A stretch of 64,000 nucleotides of DNA, from contig MU008170.1 in assembly GCA_010909165.1 (NCBI GenBank), positions 310,001 to 374,000 on the forward strand, given 5' to 3'. Origin of the DNA: Anthoceros angustus (Eukaryota; Streptophyta; Anthocerotopsida; Anthocerotales; Anthocerotaceae). Made by a program: the position numbers and the translations under genes. Shown one piece after another: positions 1 through 11,992 of this stretch. The number at the start of each line of letters is the position of its first letter. Position 1 is the first letter of the stretch. The notes below the pieces were generated by a model. It was not told the DNA's origin. It did no database searches and was given only the letters and a program-made list of their open reading frames with translations.

Positions 1-417
1 GGCCACTTGGCTACCTTACCTTGCCTTTGCCTGTTTCACTGGCTCATTCGCCTGGCTTCAGGCTTCACCTGGCCTGCCTGTCTGGGCCACTTGGCCTGCT
101 CTGTCTGCTTGTAGGCCACTTGGCCTGTCTGTTTGTTTAGGCCCACCCTGTCTGCCTGCTTAGGCCACTTAGCCTGTCGCTTGTTTAGGCTTACTTGCCT
201 GTTTGCTTAGGCTCACCTGGCCTGCCTTACTTGGCCTGGCCTCGGCTTGCTTGGCCACTTGGCTTGCCTCACTCATTTCCTGCCTTACTTGGCCTGCCTC
301 GCTGCTTGTGGCTTACTTGGCTCGCCTCACTCTGGCTTAGGCTTACTTGGCTTGCCTCTTACTTGGCTTGCCTGTTTGCTTAGGCTTACTGGCTTGCCTC
401 TTACTGGCTTGCCCCAC

Positions 418-871
418 TCTGGCCTTGCCTAGGTCTACCTTGGCCTGGCTACCTACTGCCTATTCTGCCTGGCTCACTCTACTTCGTCCGCCTGGCTCAG
501 GCTTCACCTGGCCTGCCTGTCTGGCTCAGCCACCTGGCCTGGCTCTGTCTGCTCAGGCTCACCTTGGCCTGGTCTGCTTAGGCCCACCTGTTGCCCTGCC
601 TACTAGGGCCACTTAGCCTGTCCGCTTGTTTCCAGGCCACTTGCCTGCTTGCCTGGGCCAGCCTACTCTGGCTCTTGGCCTGGCCTGCTTCAGGCCACTT
701 GGCCTGCTCACTCAGCTTGGCCTCACTCATTTCTGGCCTCCGCTTAGGCTTACTTGGCTTGCCTCACTCTGGCTTAGGCTTACTCTGGCCTGCCTCACTC
801 ATTTGCTCTTGCTTAGGCCACTGCCCCCACTCATTTGCCCCACTCTGGCTCTGGCCTCCACCTGGCCTGTC
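418..871 (+). repeat. 454-bp direct duplication inside the satellite, copy 1
   Basis: The block at 418-871 recurs at 1107-1560 with an offset of 689 bp. Over the parts I compared, including the translations of several frames, the two copies are identical, whereas the rest of the satellite is strongly diverged. This points to a recent segmental duplication or to an assembly artefact. Confidence 0.85.
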
Positions 872-1106
872 CACCTGAGCCTTAGGCTTCACTTAGCCTC
901 TACCTGGTCCTTGTTTCCAGGCCCACTTGCCCCGCTTGACTTCAGGCTTCACCTGCCTCAGCCTTACTTGGCCTGGCCTCGGCTTGCTTTCAGGCTCACC
1001 TGGCCTTGGCCCTCCACTCATTTCCTGCCTCCATTTACTCTTAGGCTCTGGCCTCGCCTGGCTTGTGGCTTACTTGGCTGCACCCCTCACTCTGGCTTCA
1101 GGCCTA

Positions 1107-1560
1107 CCTGGCCTTGCCTAGGTCTACCTTGGCCTGGCTACCTACTGCCTATTCTGCCTGGCTCACTCTACTTCGTCCGCCTGGCTCAGGCTTCACCTGG
1201 CCTGCCTGTCTGGCTCAGCCACCTGGCCTGGCTCTGTCTGCTCAGGCTCACCTTGGCCTGGTCTGCTTAGGCCCACCTGTTGCCCTGCCTACTAGGGCCA
1301 CTTAGCCTGTCCGCTTGTTTCCAGGCCACTTGCCTGCTTGCCTGGGCCAGCCTACTCTGGCTCTTGGCCTGGCCTGCTTCAGGCCACTTGGCCTGCTCAC
1401 TCAGCTTGGCCTCACTCATTTCTGGCCTCCGCTTAGGCTTACTTGGCTTGCCTCACTCTGGCTTAGGCTTACTCTGGCCTGCCTCACTCATTTGCTCTTG
1501 CTTAGGCCACTGCCCCCACTCATTTGCCCCACTCTGGCTCTGGCCTCCACCTGGCCTGTC
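1107..1560 (+). repeat. 454-bp direct duplication inside the satellite, copy 2
   Basis: This is the second copy of the block at 418-871. Divergence starts abruptly at 1561, where copy 1 has CCACC and copy 2 has TGCC. Confidence 0.85.
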
Positions 1561-2047
1561 TGCCTGCTTAGGCTCACTCTGGCCTGCCTTACTGGCCTTC
1601 CTGCCTGCTAGGCCTACTCTGGCTTGCTGGCTCACTCCTGCCTTAGGCTTACTTGTTGCTTAGGGCACTTGTTTGCCTAGCCTCACTTGGCCTTCAATGC
1701 CAATTCCTGTCTCAGCTTTTGACCTTATTTAAATGTCATCTATTTTCTCCAAACTTGTTTGCGTCTCAATTTTAGCAGGACAGACAGCTCTGAAAGATCA
1801 AGTGAATTAACAATGAAAAATGTAAAGAATTTGCAAGTTTCTAACCATCTAAATATTGATCAGATAACAGTATCTAGAAATCGTGAATGGAATCAGATAT
1901 TTACAATATCGAATGCATATGAAAGAATGACCATCTCTGGTTTCATGAGAACAAGCAGAAAAAAAAGTAAACTCGTGAATAGCAAATCCCAAAGCTCAAC
2001 AAAGACTATGTCTTCAACATTTCTCTTACACAAGGAGCATACATAGA

Positions 2048-4817
2048 TCACTCCGCGACTTTGAAAGTGATCGCAGCTCCAAACTTTCTCTTAGCTTCAT
2101 CGTCAGATGAGCTACTGTCCGAAGCAGACCTCCTAAGCTTCAGCCCATTTGTCCTCGATTCGTCAAAATTTTCTTCTTCCCCAGGCTTTTTGCCCTCAGG
2201 TTGCTGAAGTCCTTCACCGGAGGTTTTGGCCATACAGTCACCTGAAGCAAGCATCCAAGCTTGTCCTCGATGTGAAACCTCGATTACTGTGTTCGTGTCT
2301 TCTGACGGAAGCGGCTGCAGCCAAGGTTCCCCATCCATTCGCACATAAGCCTGATCCTCGCTTTCAGCCCGGAATTCAATTCTCACTTTGTGAGCCTGAC
2401 GGCGCTTGCCAAATCAGCATTTTCCGGAAGAGAGAATAGCACGCAGACAGAAGAACCATCCAAAAGTACATGAATAAACAAACAAATGTCTACATACCTG
2501 AGCAAGGCGAGTGCCATGGCCCTTCGGAGCTAGAGATGCTAAACCGTGCCAACCATCTCTAAAACCAACAATTTCAAGAAGACCATCATTCACATATGGT
2601 GCAGTTAAACGTCGCTGAGGACACAAGCGAAGAGTCATTAGGCGCATTACAGCGATCACTGTGAGCATTAGAAATCTTGACAGCCAGAAGGAAATCTGCA
2701 AACTTGTAAGGGAGCACTGCACACCCACTAACACTGTCGTGGCCAGGCATGGGACTTACCGTGTTTGTTTTTTCTTCACTGGGATCTCCCCAAGGATCCA
2801 ATCCTCCAGAAAAGCTCGGCAAATTTAATAGCACGATGGACCGGATGCTACAAGTGAAACCTCACAAAGTTAGCAAGCTGTTTGCACTGACGCAATGATA
2901 AATATACATGATACATTGCAGAATAAGTGCAGCCCATTCTTGTAGTCCAATTTTCTTCTGGCAACTTAGCAGCTGGTTATTCCTCACCTGTTTGAAATCT
3001 CCAAATCCTCCCACTGTCCGTTATGCTTGGCGATTTTGACCTTAGCAAGATGGTTTATATTTCTGTTATCATGTTAGCTAGTTAGCTATACCACACTCCA
3101 GACCTCAAACCCTGAGGAAATGACCTTCAATGACGACATCAGCTTTCTCACCTGGAAGCTGGATGCATAAAATTGGCACAGAACCAGCCCTGGGTGCATC
3201 CCAGAGATGCATACCTAAGCTGTCAAATTGCATGGACAAGCATTCAGATCAGAGGCACACAGACATTCGCATAAGCATGTTTGCTTTTGTAGACACCATA
3301 ATAAGCGTCAGACCTGATTTAAAAATTGGCTCTTGAATTTCTCAGGATTACTTTCCCTCTTCTTATGGAAAGCATAAGATATTTGTGCATCCATTCCTAC
3401 AAAATGAAGCCCAAGAAATAAAAGGTCAGCGACTACTCATGTAACTCTGAAGAATTCAGGAAGCAGAAACAGGCTCGACAACGCGGCTCTGTACCCATGC
3501 TCAGGTAGTTCCAGAATCCACCTCGATACGTAAGACGTCCTTCCTGAGCCACATGAACTTTCAGCAGTTGGCCTCGACCCCAGGACTACAAATGTCATGC
3601 ATCAACCCTTCGGCTGAAGAGAATGTTTTCGCACATGCAATAGGTGAGTGTGCTGCAATCTGTTCATGCTTCAAACTGGACGCAGAGCAAATACCTCATG
3701 AAGCTCGTCGCCAGGATTGACTTGCTTGAATTGGTGCAATGAATGTGGCAATTGGACAGGCTGTGGACTGCGGCTGGTTTCGGATGGTGGCGCCAATCTT
3801 AAGAGGAGGTGCCAACTGGGAATGACAGAATGTGAAAGTGAGTAGGCGTGTGAGTAGACTAGGGACCTACTGGACCAAACGCGGGATATTAGCCCGCGGA
3901 TCCAAAGACACTTACCTGTCTACAGGAATCGGTCGTGCAGCAGCAACCTTGAATAGAATTTCCCGCACTGCATTTGTGTCCGTCCATGGATTTTTTTTCC
4001 CCTGCAAATGGGTGCATATGGAGGAGAAGAGTGTGTAGGCACTTCTGAATGGAGCGGAAAATGTGACCATTGCTGAGTCTTTGCTGCTTCAAGATCCCCA
4101 AGCGGATTCACATTTGACCCTCTGCTCTCCAAATGCATTTGGTCATCCCCTACACTTACCCATCCGAAAGAAAAGGGCAAGTTGTTTCCAGTCCCCAGTG
4201 GAATGGTCGCAAGAGGTGGCGGGTTCGCCAGCCTGAGGTCTCCGACGGTTCCCAGCAGCCATCCAGCAGTGCCGTCTCCTCCTGCAACCTGAAACCAGGA
4301 GGACATGGAAGGGCCACCAAATCTCAGCCTTAGATACGAACTCCCCTGAGACCTTCTCCTTGCATCCAAAGAAAAACGGCGGCTTACAATCAATCGAAGG
4401 TTGGCCCGAATTTCTTCCGCAAGCCTATCACCCTCCGTGCGGAACTTCTCCAAATTGCGGAGCACAGAATGAAGAACGTCTCCGGGCTGATGCTCAGAGA
4501 GATCGTACACCTGGATGTTGGCTGGTAGCATGAGACAGGGAAGCCAAAAGGAGAAAAAATGTGTGCTGTATGCGTGTAGGCGTGAAGGAAGATGCGGGGG
4601 AAAGACTGGGCACCTGTTCCGGATTGAGCAGAGCCCGAAACGACTGGATGAGCGGAGCCCCGAGCTGGCCACCGCTCTTGGAGTTGATGAAGACGATGAC
4701 AGGCCATTTGGGAGCAGGTCCCGGAGACTCCTGGTCAGGAATCTCCCCCGTGAGCACATAATCTGGCACGATAAAATCGTACAAGCTGTCCTCTTGCTGC
4801 TGCGAGAACAGCACCAT
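2048..4817 (-). CDS. Diacylglycerol kinase, plant type without C1 domains
   Basis: The enzyme phosphorylates diacylglycerol to phosphatidic acid with ATP, in lipid signalling at membranes. I reconstruct 12 exons (4817-4614, 4510-4388, 4288-4160, 4001-3916, 3815-3695, 3543-3495, 3396-3314, 3219-3152, 3062-2988, 2847-2760, 2614-2498, 2395-2048) that join in frame with GT-AG introns to give 496 aa. The start codon is the ATG at 4817. The catalytic domain opens with [14 protein letters not shown], followed by the ATP-site glycine motif [10 protein letters not shown] and PLGTGNNLP. The accessory domain shows [51 protein letters not shown] and [12 protein letters not shown]. There is no cysteine-rich C1 domain, as in the plant cluster II/III kinases of similar length. 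The last 40 residues are Ser/Asp-rich and variable. All key blocks are present, so the gene looks functional. Confidence 0.96.
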
Positions 4818-5258
4818 GACTGAGAGCTGCTAGATAGGCTTCCAATTTGCCTACGCGGAAACACCACACAAGGCCGGCTCGGGTTGTGGATGTAGGTAGT
4901 CCGGTCCGCTGCAAGGCAAGTACTAGTCCAGGCCAGCCCCAGCCCCAGCCCCGGCCCCGGCTCCCATGTTGCGTCGCCTTGTCAATGGCCGCACGTGGAG
5001 ATAGCCGCCGCGGCAGCTGCACCTCACAGTGCTCCACACAGTCTACACACAGTGCACACCGCCGGCCCCGGCCCCGACCCCTTCTCGGACACCAGTCAAG
5101 CAGGTGCAGCCTGGACTAACGCGCCGCAGCCCTGGCCGATCTGTAACATACATGTACATACAAGACTGTAGAACTTGGGTACATATGGAGCCGCCGGCAA
5201 TGGCGGCACTTGCCTGCATAAAAGCCGGGCTAAACAAAGTTTGGGGTCGCCAGTACTG
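4818..5258. other. Intergenic region between lipase 3' end and DGK start
   Basis: About 440 bp. It contains GGCCCC/CAGCCC-type imperfect tandem repeats around 4930-4975 and probably the DGK 5' leader and promoter. I see no convincing gene on either strand. Confidence 0.6.
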
Positions 5259-7318
5259 CTAGCCTCCTGTGCTCCCGCTAAAGATGGATTCCGAAGATGC
5301 CAAACTGCGCCAAGGACAAAAAGCTGGAGGGAAAGACGGGCACATAGACGCCCGCTGGACTTCTGTAAATGATCTCCTGCGAAAAGCACTTGATGCGGTC
5401 GCATAATCCTGGATCTGCAGGCCAGGCCAAGGCAGGGCAAGGCAGGCCAAGCCAGGCCGGGACAAGGTCATCAGACTGCAACAGTATGAAGTGAAGCATC
5501 GATGGCACAGTGCAAGTGAGAGTTCCCGGCTCAGCTCAGAGTTAGGAAGCTGACTGTGGGCTTGGATAAACTGGAGAAGGGGTTGAGTGACGTCCTGCTC
5601 CAAGGACCGGCTGAAGATAAAGTCGGCGTGTGCATACTCGGACAGGTAGTGCAACTCCGGCGAGGCTGCAAACTCTGCCACCAGGCGCAGCACGTCCACC
5701 GAGTCTGCAAACGTGTCCGCTCCCCCGTACATGACAAGCACGGGAATGTTCCCCGGGAGAGAGGATATTTGGTAGGAGGGCGCATAGGGTGTGCCATAGA
5801 CTTGCAGGCTCCGTGGGATGCTGCCGTACTCATAAGTCTGGAAGTTGCCCTTATGCATACCTGGTGACATCACACATCTTCAGCTCCACCATGAGCATTT
5901 GCACCAGCACCGTGCATTCACGCATGCTATTAGCTAGGGGGGGAACCTTACTTTGATATAGATGATCAAGGAGTTTGAAGGAGGTGCAGCTTGCATTGCC
6001 GGTGAATGCCTCGAACACCACCTTGGGGTCTAGGCAGCAGTTGGGACCTGCATCCAGGATTAAAGCCTTAGCTCGTCCCTTTTCCCAATTTATGATGGTA
6101 GCCAGCAAGCACCAACCTGTGACACTTGTCACGGCGGCAGACATGAACTGTTTCAACCACGGGTCCCTCATAAACTCGGGAATGAGCCCTGCAAATCTGG
6201 CTAACCAGAGCCAGGTGTGTCAAAACTGCTGTCCCGGGAGGACTTGCATATCAACAACCCTGGGGCTACTCACATGTCAAGGCACAGACTTGGAACGGTC
6301 TTGTAAGCTGTCTGCAACCATGTAAGCGAATAAGTAGCACTGTCAGGCATCCATCGTGCTCCTAGTACCGCTATCACTCAGCTACTACCACTCACTTGTG
6401 TAATGTCTGCCTGCTTGATTGAACGCAGCAACGGCGCTGACGTAACATTAGAGTAAATAACAGGAGCTATGAAAGTCGCAGAAGCCACCATTTGAGCTTG
6501 CTGGAACAGATACGTCAGGGCACCAACAGCAACTCTGGCTCCCTGTGTCACCGAAGGGCGGCAGCTCAACACTCCTTACCGTGGGACACCGTAAGCATCC
6601 ACTTCAACAAGCTGACAGCGGGAGCTAGGTTTAGAGGTAGTGGCCAGAGACAGTACATGTGAAAAGCCAACGAGATGAAATTGCCGATCGCTGATGGCAC
6701 TCAGAAGGGTCTGCACAAGGGCCGGAAAGTCGTAGTTCACCATCTCGTCCCCGCACCAATCCCAGTACTCCTGTTGCATTGAACTTGGGTGAGAGGACGG
6801 TTTTCATGCTTGGCTTGCAGTGTGTGTGCAGGGCAGCAAGCCCAGGAACACGGTCGTTCCATACCATGTCAGTGGAAACATAGTGATTGTGACCTAGTCC
6901 ATACAGACTTGTCCGCATATTGGCAATCCATACACTCATGTTGTTGTCTGCGGCAGTTAAAGGTATTGGATTGGCCGAGTAAAACCACTGCTCGCCACCC
7001 AAGAAGACTGTGTGCAGGAACAGAACCTCCGCAGAGTAATTGCCTTGGTGGTTCTTGTGCGTGACATGCTCCAACGTCAGACCGAAGCCATCATTCGTCC
7101 ACACCTGCCCAGCCCACACCAAACGGTGCGCGTCATCATCTCCTCACCTTCCCTCAACACCCTCAGTGCCAAAGGAAAGGGTCCAGGTAAAGCACCGAAC
7201 GCTCCGCACAATCATAATTCTTGAACGGCTCGATCACTTCTTGACAAAATGCCGTTCCCCATGTCAATCTTACGCTACAGCTGCACATCAGTACGAGGAA
7301 AAGGATATTTGAGGGCAT
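5259..7318 (-). CDS. Secreted acid-lipase / gastric-lipase-like alpha/beta hydrolase
   Basis: This is a lipase of the AB-hydrolase-associated family (plant triacylglycerol lipase 1/2, animal lysosomal acid lipase). Seven exons fit in frame (7318-7196, 7104-6865, 6770-6657, 6542-6389, 6188-6117, 6047-5952, 5860-5259), giving 466 aa. A hydrophobic signal peptide starts MPSNILFLVLMCSC, so secretion or a vacuolar route is expected. Family blocks include WTNDGFGLTLEHV, NMSVWIANMRTSLYGLGHN, YWDWCGDEM, the nucleophile elbow VGFSHGARVAVG (GxSxG spanning the exon 3/4 junction), GPNCCLD, the acid motif YGGADTFADSVDV and the catalytic histidine in SEYAHADFIF. The exon 1 donor (GTGCTT) is weak and the exon 4 donor has an alternative 7 bp upstream. 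After the usual family end there are about 90 extra residues of low-complexity sequence, so the true stop may lie elsewhere through unrecognised splicing. Confidence 0.9.
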
Positions 7319-7921
7319 TCTCCACGTATTAACGGGATTTGCTGGTTAGAGAAATCTGCATGCACCGTGTGAGGACCCCACAACCTAATAAGTTGGCGTC
7401 AGACAAGTGAGGCAGACGATGAGAACATGTACATAACAAGAGGTAGCAGAGCCAAGATGGAAAATGACAAAGAAGAACAAGTCTACGTAACGAATGCTGG
7501 TAACTGACAACTTTGGGTGCTGTTGCTAGTACCTATGCGAACACGAAAATGCCGAGCGTTTGCTCCAAAAGCAACCTGCTCTAAAGCAGTGTCAGGCGGT
7601 TGATCCCAAGGCTCCTGATCTAAGTGTTACAGTCTTTGTACTGACGAACGCAGATGCAGCTGAGAGAGAAAGGGCAGTAGCTATGGCTGTGCTGCCGTCA
7701 ACATTATAAGCAACGCGTTTCTAGCAGAAATGCATTCCAGAAAGTGTAGTTCGGATGTAGTAAAGTATGTAGTTTCACTGTTTTACACTGTGAATTGAAG
7801 GCGATGGCAATGAGTGTCGAATTGGGAAGTGAAAGCAGCAAGCAGCCCAATCAGGCATAATGCTGATATCAATCTTGTGTTCCGAGACAAGACAATAGTG
7901 GAACATGTAACAAGAAGGAAA
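7319..7921. other. Intergenic region
   Basis: About 600 bp between two minus-strand genes. It must hold the lipase promoter and the 3' end of the F-box/kelch transcript. I see no coding signal, repeat or RNA gene. Confidence 0.6.
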
Positions 7922-8965
7922 TCATAGTTTGAGCACCGCACAGCCAAAAACAGTTCCTTTTGAAACTGTCATTCTTGCTCCCTTCCGCCACACAGGTTTC
8001 TCATTTCCCACGCTACAGATGTCCACATCATGCATGTACTCTATGTCTAGACTGTGACCACGGGGCTCCATCACCCCGCCCACCACGTAAAGCTCGGAAC
8101 CAAGGCCTGTAACACCATACCCGATTCTATGCAAGCAATCGGGCCAAGGACGTAGAGACCTTCTCAATGCAGGCAGTGTGTGCTCTCTGCTTATGGTGCC
8201 ATGCCGAACAACAAAAAGCTCATCTCCCACCACGGCCGTGATTCCCTGGGCCCAAGTGCAATCCACCTCCATCCATCTCCTCTCTGTAGACTGGTAAATT
8301 TGAGCCTTGCTCACACCCTTGTGCAGCACATGCACCTTCCCTTCGTACACCACTCCAGAGCAAGCGGAATTGTGAACAGCGCCTAGCTCCGGGAGTGCTT
8401 CCCACAGGTCTTCCTGCGGGTTGTACTTTTCCGCCAAAGCCAGAGACTTCCTGGTTTTGGTGAAACCACCGGCAACCATGATACATCCATCCACAACGCA
8501 GCAAGCAAACTGTGCCCTGGCTGTGAGCATGGGAGCCTTTTGAGTCCACGCCCTGGAGATGGCGTCAAACGCCCACACCTGGTTGGTTGCCATGACTCCA
8601 TCACGGTCCCCCGTGACAGGGTCCACATCGTCGCTGCCCCCCCCTACCACATACAGCTTCCCATCCACTGCAGCTGTTCCGAAATTCGCCAAGTGCTTCA
8701 CTCCGGACGGCAGCGGGGGCAATGTGAACCATTTCTCATGGCAGGGATCGTACGCTTGCCAAATCTTGTCAGGCTCACGCGCATTCACGTACAGCCATTC
8801 CTCCGCTGTTCCCGCCTCCCTACGCACCCTGAAAAGCTCTTCGCTCTGCAATGTGGCCCGCCAAGCCCGAGAAACCAGCTGCAAGGTTGGGTACAGAGCC
8901 AGCGGCGCACGGGCTAGGCACTGCAGCGCCACAGCATCAGGAATGCCATCGATGATGCTCCCCAT
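7922..8965 (-). CDS. F-box/kelch-repeat protein (At1g16250-like)
   Basis: A single-exon gene for a likely SCF ubiquitin-ligase substrate receptor. The ATG at 8965 starts MGSIIDGIPDAVALQCLARA, which is the usual F-box opening; the frame stays open further upstream only with a TTG. The F-box continues through YPTLQLVSRAWRATLQSEEL. It is followed by kelch-type blades with repeated motifs such as LYVVGGGSDD, IMVAGGFTKT and ELYVVGGVMEP, each paired with a downstream Trp (WAFD, WEALPE, WMEVD, WRKGARM). The length of 347 aa matches Arabidopsis At1g16250-type proteins of about 380 aa. The substrate cannot be read from the sequence. The gene is divergent from the pseudokinase gene and shares a 0.5-kb promoter region with it. 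Confidence 0.93.
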   Translation of the reverse strand: MGSIIDGIPDAVALQCLARAPLALYPTLQLVSRAWRATLQSEELFRVRREAGTAEEWLYVNAREPDKIWQAYDPCHEKWFTLPPLPSGVKHLANFGTAAVDGKLYVVGGGSDDVDPVTGDRDGVMATNQVWAFDAISRAWTQKAPMLTARAQFACCVVDGCIMVAGGFTKTRKSLALAEKYNPQEDLWEALPELGAVHNSACSGVVYEGKVHVLHKGVSKAQIYQSTERRWMEVDCTWAQGITAVVGDELFVVRHGTISREHTLPALRRSLRPWPDCLHRIGYGVTGLGSELYVVGGVMEPRGHSLDIEYMHDVDICSVGNEKPVWRKGARMTVSKGTVFGCAVLKL

Positions 8966-9467
8966 CACAGCACTGGACAACCTGACCTCCAGCCAGCCGA
9001 GCCTGCAACCTGTTATATCAGCCAAGCCCGCCTGGGCATGGTGTCCTGGATGCTGCCTGTTGCCCAAGCCCTGTCGTCCTTGGACGGGTCACGAGGAGTC
9101 GATGACACTCGAGGTCTCCGGGTCTTGAGAAAAAAAATCACAGAGACGACTGAGCACAAGCTCCGCTCCTCCAAGCACACATGCCTTCGTACACCACCAG
9201 CTTCCCATGACTCTCGCTCTCGACCCCTCCTGTCTGCAGTTGCTCACCAAATCATTCTCACAAGGGAAAGGGAACCATAAAAGTGGGTCATGGCATTCTC
9301 GTCGAGCGCGTTTCCCCGGACACCAACTTTAGCTGGTAGAATGGCAGATGGGGATCTAACCAATAGACCTAGGACCCCACAAGCCCTAGCCAAAGGAAGG
9401 CAAGACACCGGCAACCATACCGTCGTCGGTTGTGACCTGTCACCCTTTACTACTTCCAGGAGTGGGG
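8966..9467. promoter_or_regulatory. Shared divergent promoter region
   Basis: About 500 bp between the start codons of the minus-strand F-box/kelch gene and the plus-strand pseudokinase gene. Both promoters must lie here. I could not identify a confident TATA box or a named element; the call rests on gene layout only. Confidence 0.5.
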
Positions 9468-11992
9468 ATGTGTATGGAGCCAGGTATGGGTCAGTCCAGC
9501 AGGGCCTTCTCCTGCTCCTGCGCCTGTCTCTTCTCGCCTCCTGTTGCCCCCAGGCAAGGGTCGTTTGTGCAAGCAGTTAGACCAGTGCTTGAATGCGGGG
9601 GGGTCACTACCTCGTCCTCTTCCGGACACGTGCGAACATCTGGTCGTAGTCGTAGGAAGCAAAACACCATCAGAACGACTGGTGGAAGGAGGCCTGTTGT
9701 GGCTGCGGGGATCGAGCAGTTTTCGTCTGATGATTTCGAAATGGGTCGACTGCTTGGTACCTTCGGCTACATGAACATATCCAGGTTAGCTCACACATTC
9801 AGCTCCATTCGTGTGACTTCAGTGCCCATGTCGAACCAGCCCTTCATCTTGCTCAAGTGGCACCTGACGGTGCTCCGCAGTTACTCTCCGGGAAGTACGT
9901 TTGGATCGGGGTTGTTCGGCGAGAATTCTGCCACAGGTCTTGACAAACGAGATGTGGAGCGGCTAAGCGGACAGGATGTTGGTCAAGGCCAAGTGCAAAC
10001 AAGGTGCGTGAACTTTCTTCTCATGTACCAGTACTACGCCTCGTGCTCCAATGTGTCTATCATGTTAACAGCAGATTTTGTCAGCCTACATGCAGATTGT
10101 ATGCTGGGCGAATTTTACGAGGCGAACGAATGGGCACACGAGTGCTGCTCAAGGTCATCGTTGTTATGTGGAATGCATTTGCTGCTTTGACGGGCAATCT
10201 TCAGGAGGCCATCCTTGCACTGTGAGAATTCAGCATACATTTTTACCGGAACATGCAGGCCTACCCCGGGATGGTAGCAAGGGGAGCTGATTCCGACGTC
10301 ATGGCTGTGAATGAGCTTGCAACTCATGCTGCTCTTCAGGTGCTGTACGCAGAGCTTTATGCGATTGCCTGGAAGCCATATGTAGTATAGCTGAAACATT
10401 TTGGCTTTCTGCTCAGGAGTCACAAGATCGACTCTCCCCCAATCTGGCATTCTTGTACGGTGGCTTCCAAACACGAACAGGCGAACAGGTTGGGGAAGGT
10501 CTTTTCTGTGGCTTTGCCAAAGTCCTGGCTTTCAGTTCTGAGTGAAAAAAAATTCTCTGCATTTGTCTTGTTTGGTGCAGTGGCTCGTCTTCAGAGATGA
10601 TGGACAGATCACGGCTGCTGATTATGCCAGGGCTGCCAGTGAAGCAACTGCCAACAAGCGAGCTGTTGGCGAATGGGATTTTTGGGACCGGTTTGACCTC
10701 ACCCGTCCCATCCAGAGAAGGCGTTTCTTCATCATCAAATTACTGCGAGGAGCCTTCAGTGGATTGTCATATTTGCATGCGTGTGGCCGGCTCCACCAAA
10801 GTCTAGGACCTGCGTCAATTGTGCTCAAGTGTGTTCTCCCACATTATCTTGTGCCTGGATGTGTTCAGTGCAGTGATTGGGTTACACAGGCTTGGCCTTC
10901 CACTTCATGTAATTCTATCTATCTTGTGGGAAACCTCTTGTAGCACAATGGAAGAAAGAGATGTCAGCTTCCTCGTCCCACGACTTCAGGATTTAGCGTT
11001 CTCTGCCGATGTGAGGTGAGTTTTTAATGGATGCTCCTCCCTTCAGATACCCCTGTCCTCAGTTTGGTGTCTCCTCTTGACTTTTCAACATCAGCTGATT
11101 TATGTTGTGGACTTGCTAGTGATAAGGCCATCTTTAGTGGATGGATGCTTGGGGAGCGGCGTTTGAACAGTACAAGGTCAGAGGACAGGTCCTTAGAAGC
11201 AGCAACAGCTGCACTATCTGACAGTCTGTGGCAGCGAGCAGCAGCTGCCGGAGCTTCGACAGCACTTCAGAAGAGGGCCTTTGGCATTGCTGATGACATG
11301 TTAGCACTTATGCTCTTTCTTGAATGCATCTATTTGTTGCTTGTTGGGATGCAGTTTTGTAACCAATGTGTCTTGTGTCCAGATACGCGGGTGGTCTTTT
11401 GCTGGCATATATGGTCTTTGTTCCCTTGAGTCCTCCTGGTAGTATTGACGGGCCTTCATTGCAGGTCTGTGCTATTACTGTTTGCTCTGCTGGATTTCAG
11501 CTTCTGCCCTCATAGTGGCTAAGCATGGTTATTTGGTCGCGCTTTCTGCAGAGGCTCTTGGAGACGACATTTGGACTCAACATACAAGCAGCTAAAGGGT
11601 GAGCTTCTGTGTATCGAAGCCCTTGCACGTCTGTTCCACATTACATCCTAATAGAGAAATTCCAGATATAATGACACCATTATACACATAAACTGAATTT
11701 TCTCTGGTACCACCAGGTATTTCGCTGCGGATGATCAGCTCAGCGAGGCAGTGAAATTTCTCGACTTGGATGACGGAGCTGGATGGCAACTGCTTCAGGT
11801 TTTGCTCACCTGTAGCCTTGAACCCTTACGGCTTCGTACATTCGAGTGCATGCTTCAAGGGTTTGGTTGAAGGTTTAATCAGGGACTTTATGTTGATGCT
11901 TGCAGGCGATGGTAAATCCCGATTATCGGCAGAGGCCAACGGCCGACGCAGTTTTGAATCATGCATTCATGACCGGGGCTGTTCTGGTATAA
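9468..11992 (+). CDS. Plastid-type protein kinase-like protein (pseudokinase; AT2G40980/AT5G16810 family)
   Basis: Twelve exons join in frame to 482 aa (9468-9784, 9881-10003, 10096-10153, 10259-10339, 10417-10488, 10581-10828, 10944-11015, 11120-11299, 11383-11464, 11552-11598, 11717-11798, 11906-11992). The first 80 residues are Ser/Arg-rich and look like a chloroplast transit peptide. Then come FEMGRLLGTFGYMNIS, YPGMVARGADSDVMA with a following helix, and WLVFRDDGQITAADYA. In the later part SYLHACGRLHQSLGPASIVL replaces the catalytic loop and LVPRLQDLAFSADVR replaces the DFG region. RAFGIADDIYAGGLLLAYM and NPDYRQRPTADAVLNHAF match the kinase C-lobe. The catalytic HRD aspartate and DFG motif are absent, so a non-catalytic role is likely. 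The start ATG at 9468 was chosen because the open frame upstream has only a GTG. Confidence 0.92.

Larger units (their letters stand above)
1..1700. repeat. Degenerate CT/GC-rich satellite
   Basis: This is a long array of loosely repeated 20-30 bp units built from the words CTTAGGC, CACTTGGCCTG and CTCACTCTGGC. Unit length is irregular and the array runs off the left edge of the window. Open frames exist in several phases on both strands, but their products are low-complexity strings of Leu, Ala, Trp, Pro and Cys that simply mirror the repeat, so no gene is called. The array fades into ordinary AT-richer sequence near 1700-1750. Confidence 0.9.

Noticed and set aside
195-1663. Long open frames of Leu/Trp/Pro-rich peptides in the satellite
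   Set aside because: All frames on both strands are open to similar degree and the peptides mirror the DNA repeat; no domain or splice structure.
2396-2497. Frame in the last DGK intron that resembles the GCTQGWF block
   Set aside because: The genuine block is in exon 8 (3219-3152) and splices in phase; the intronic resemblance is chance.
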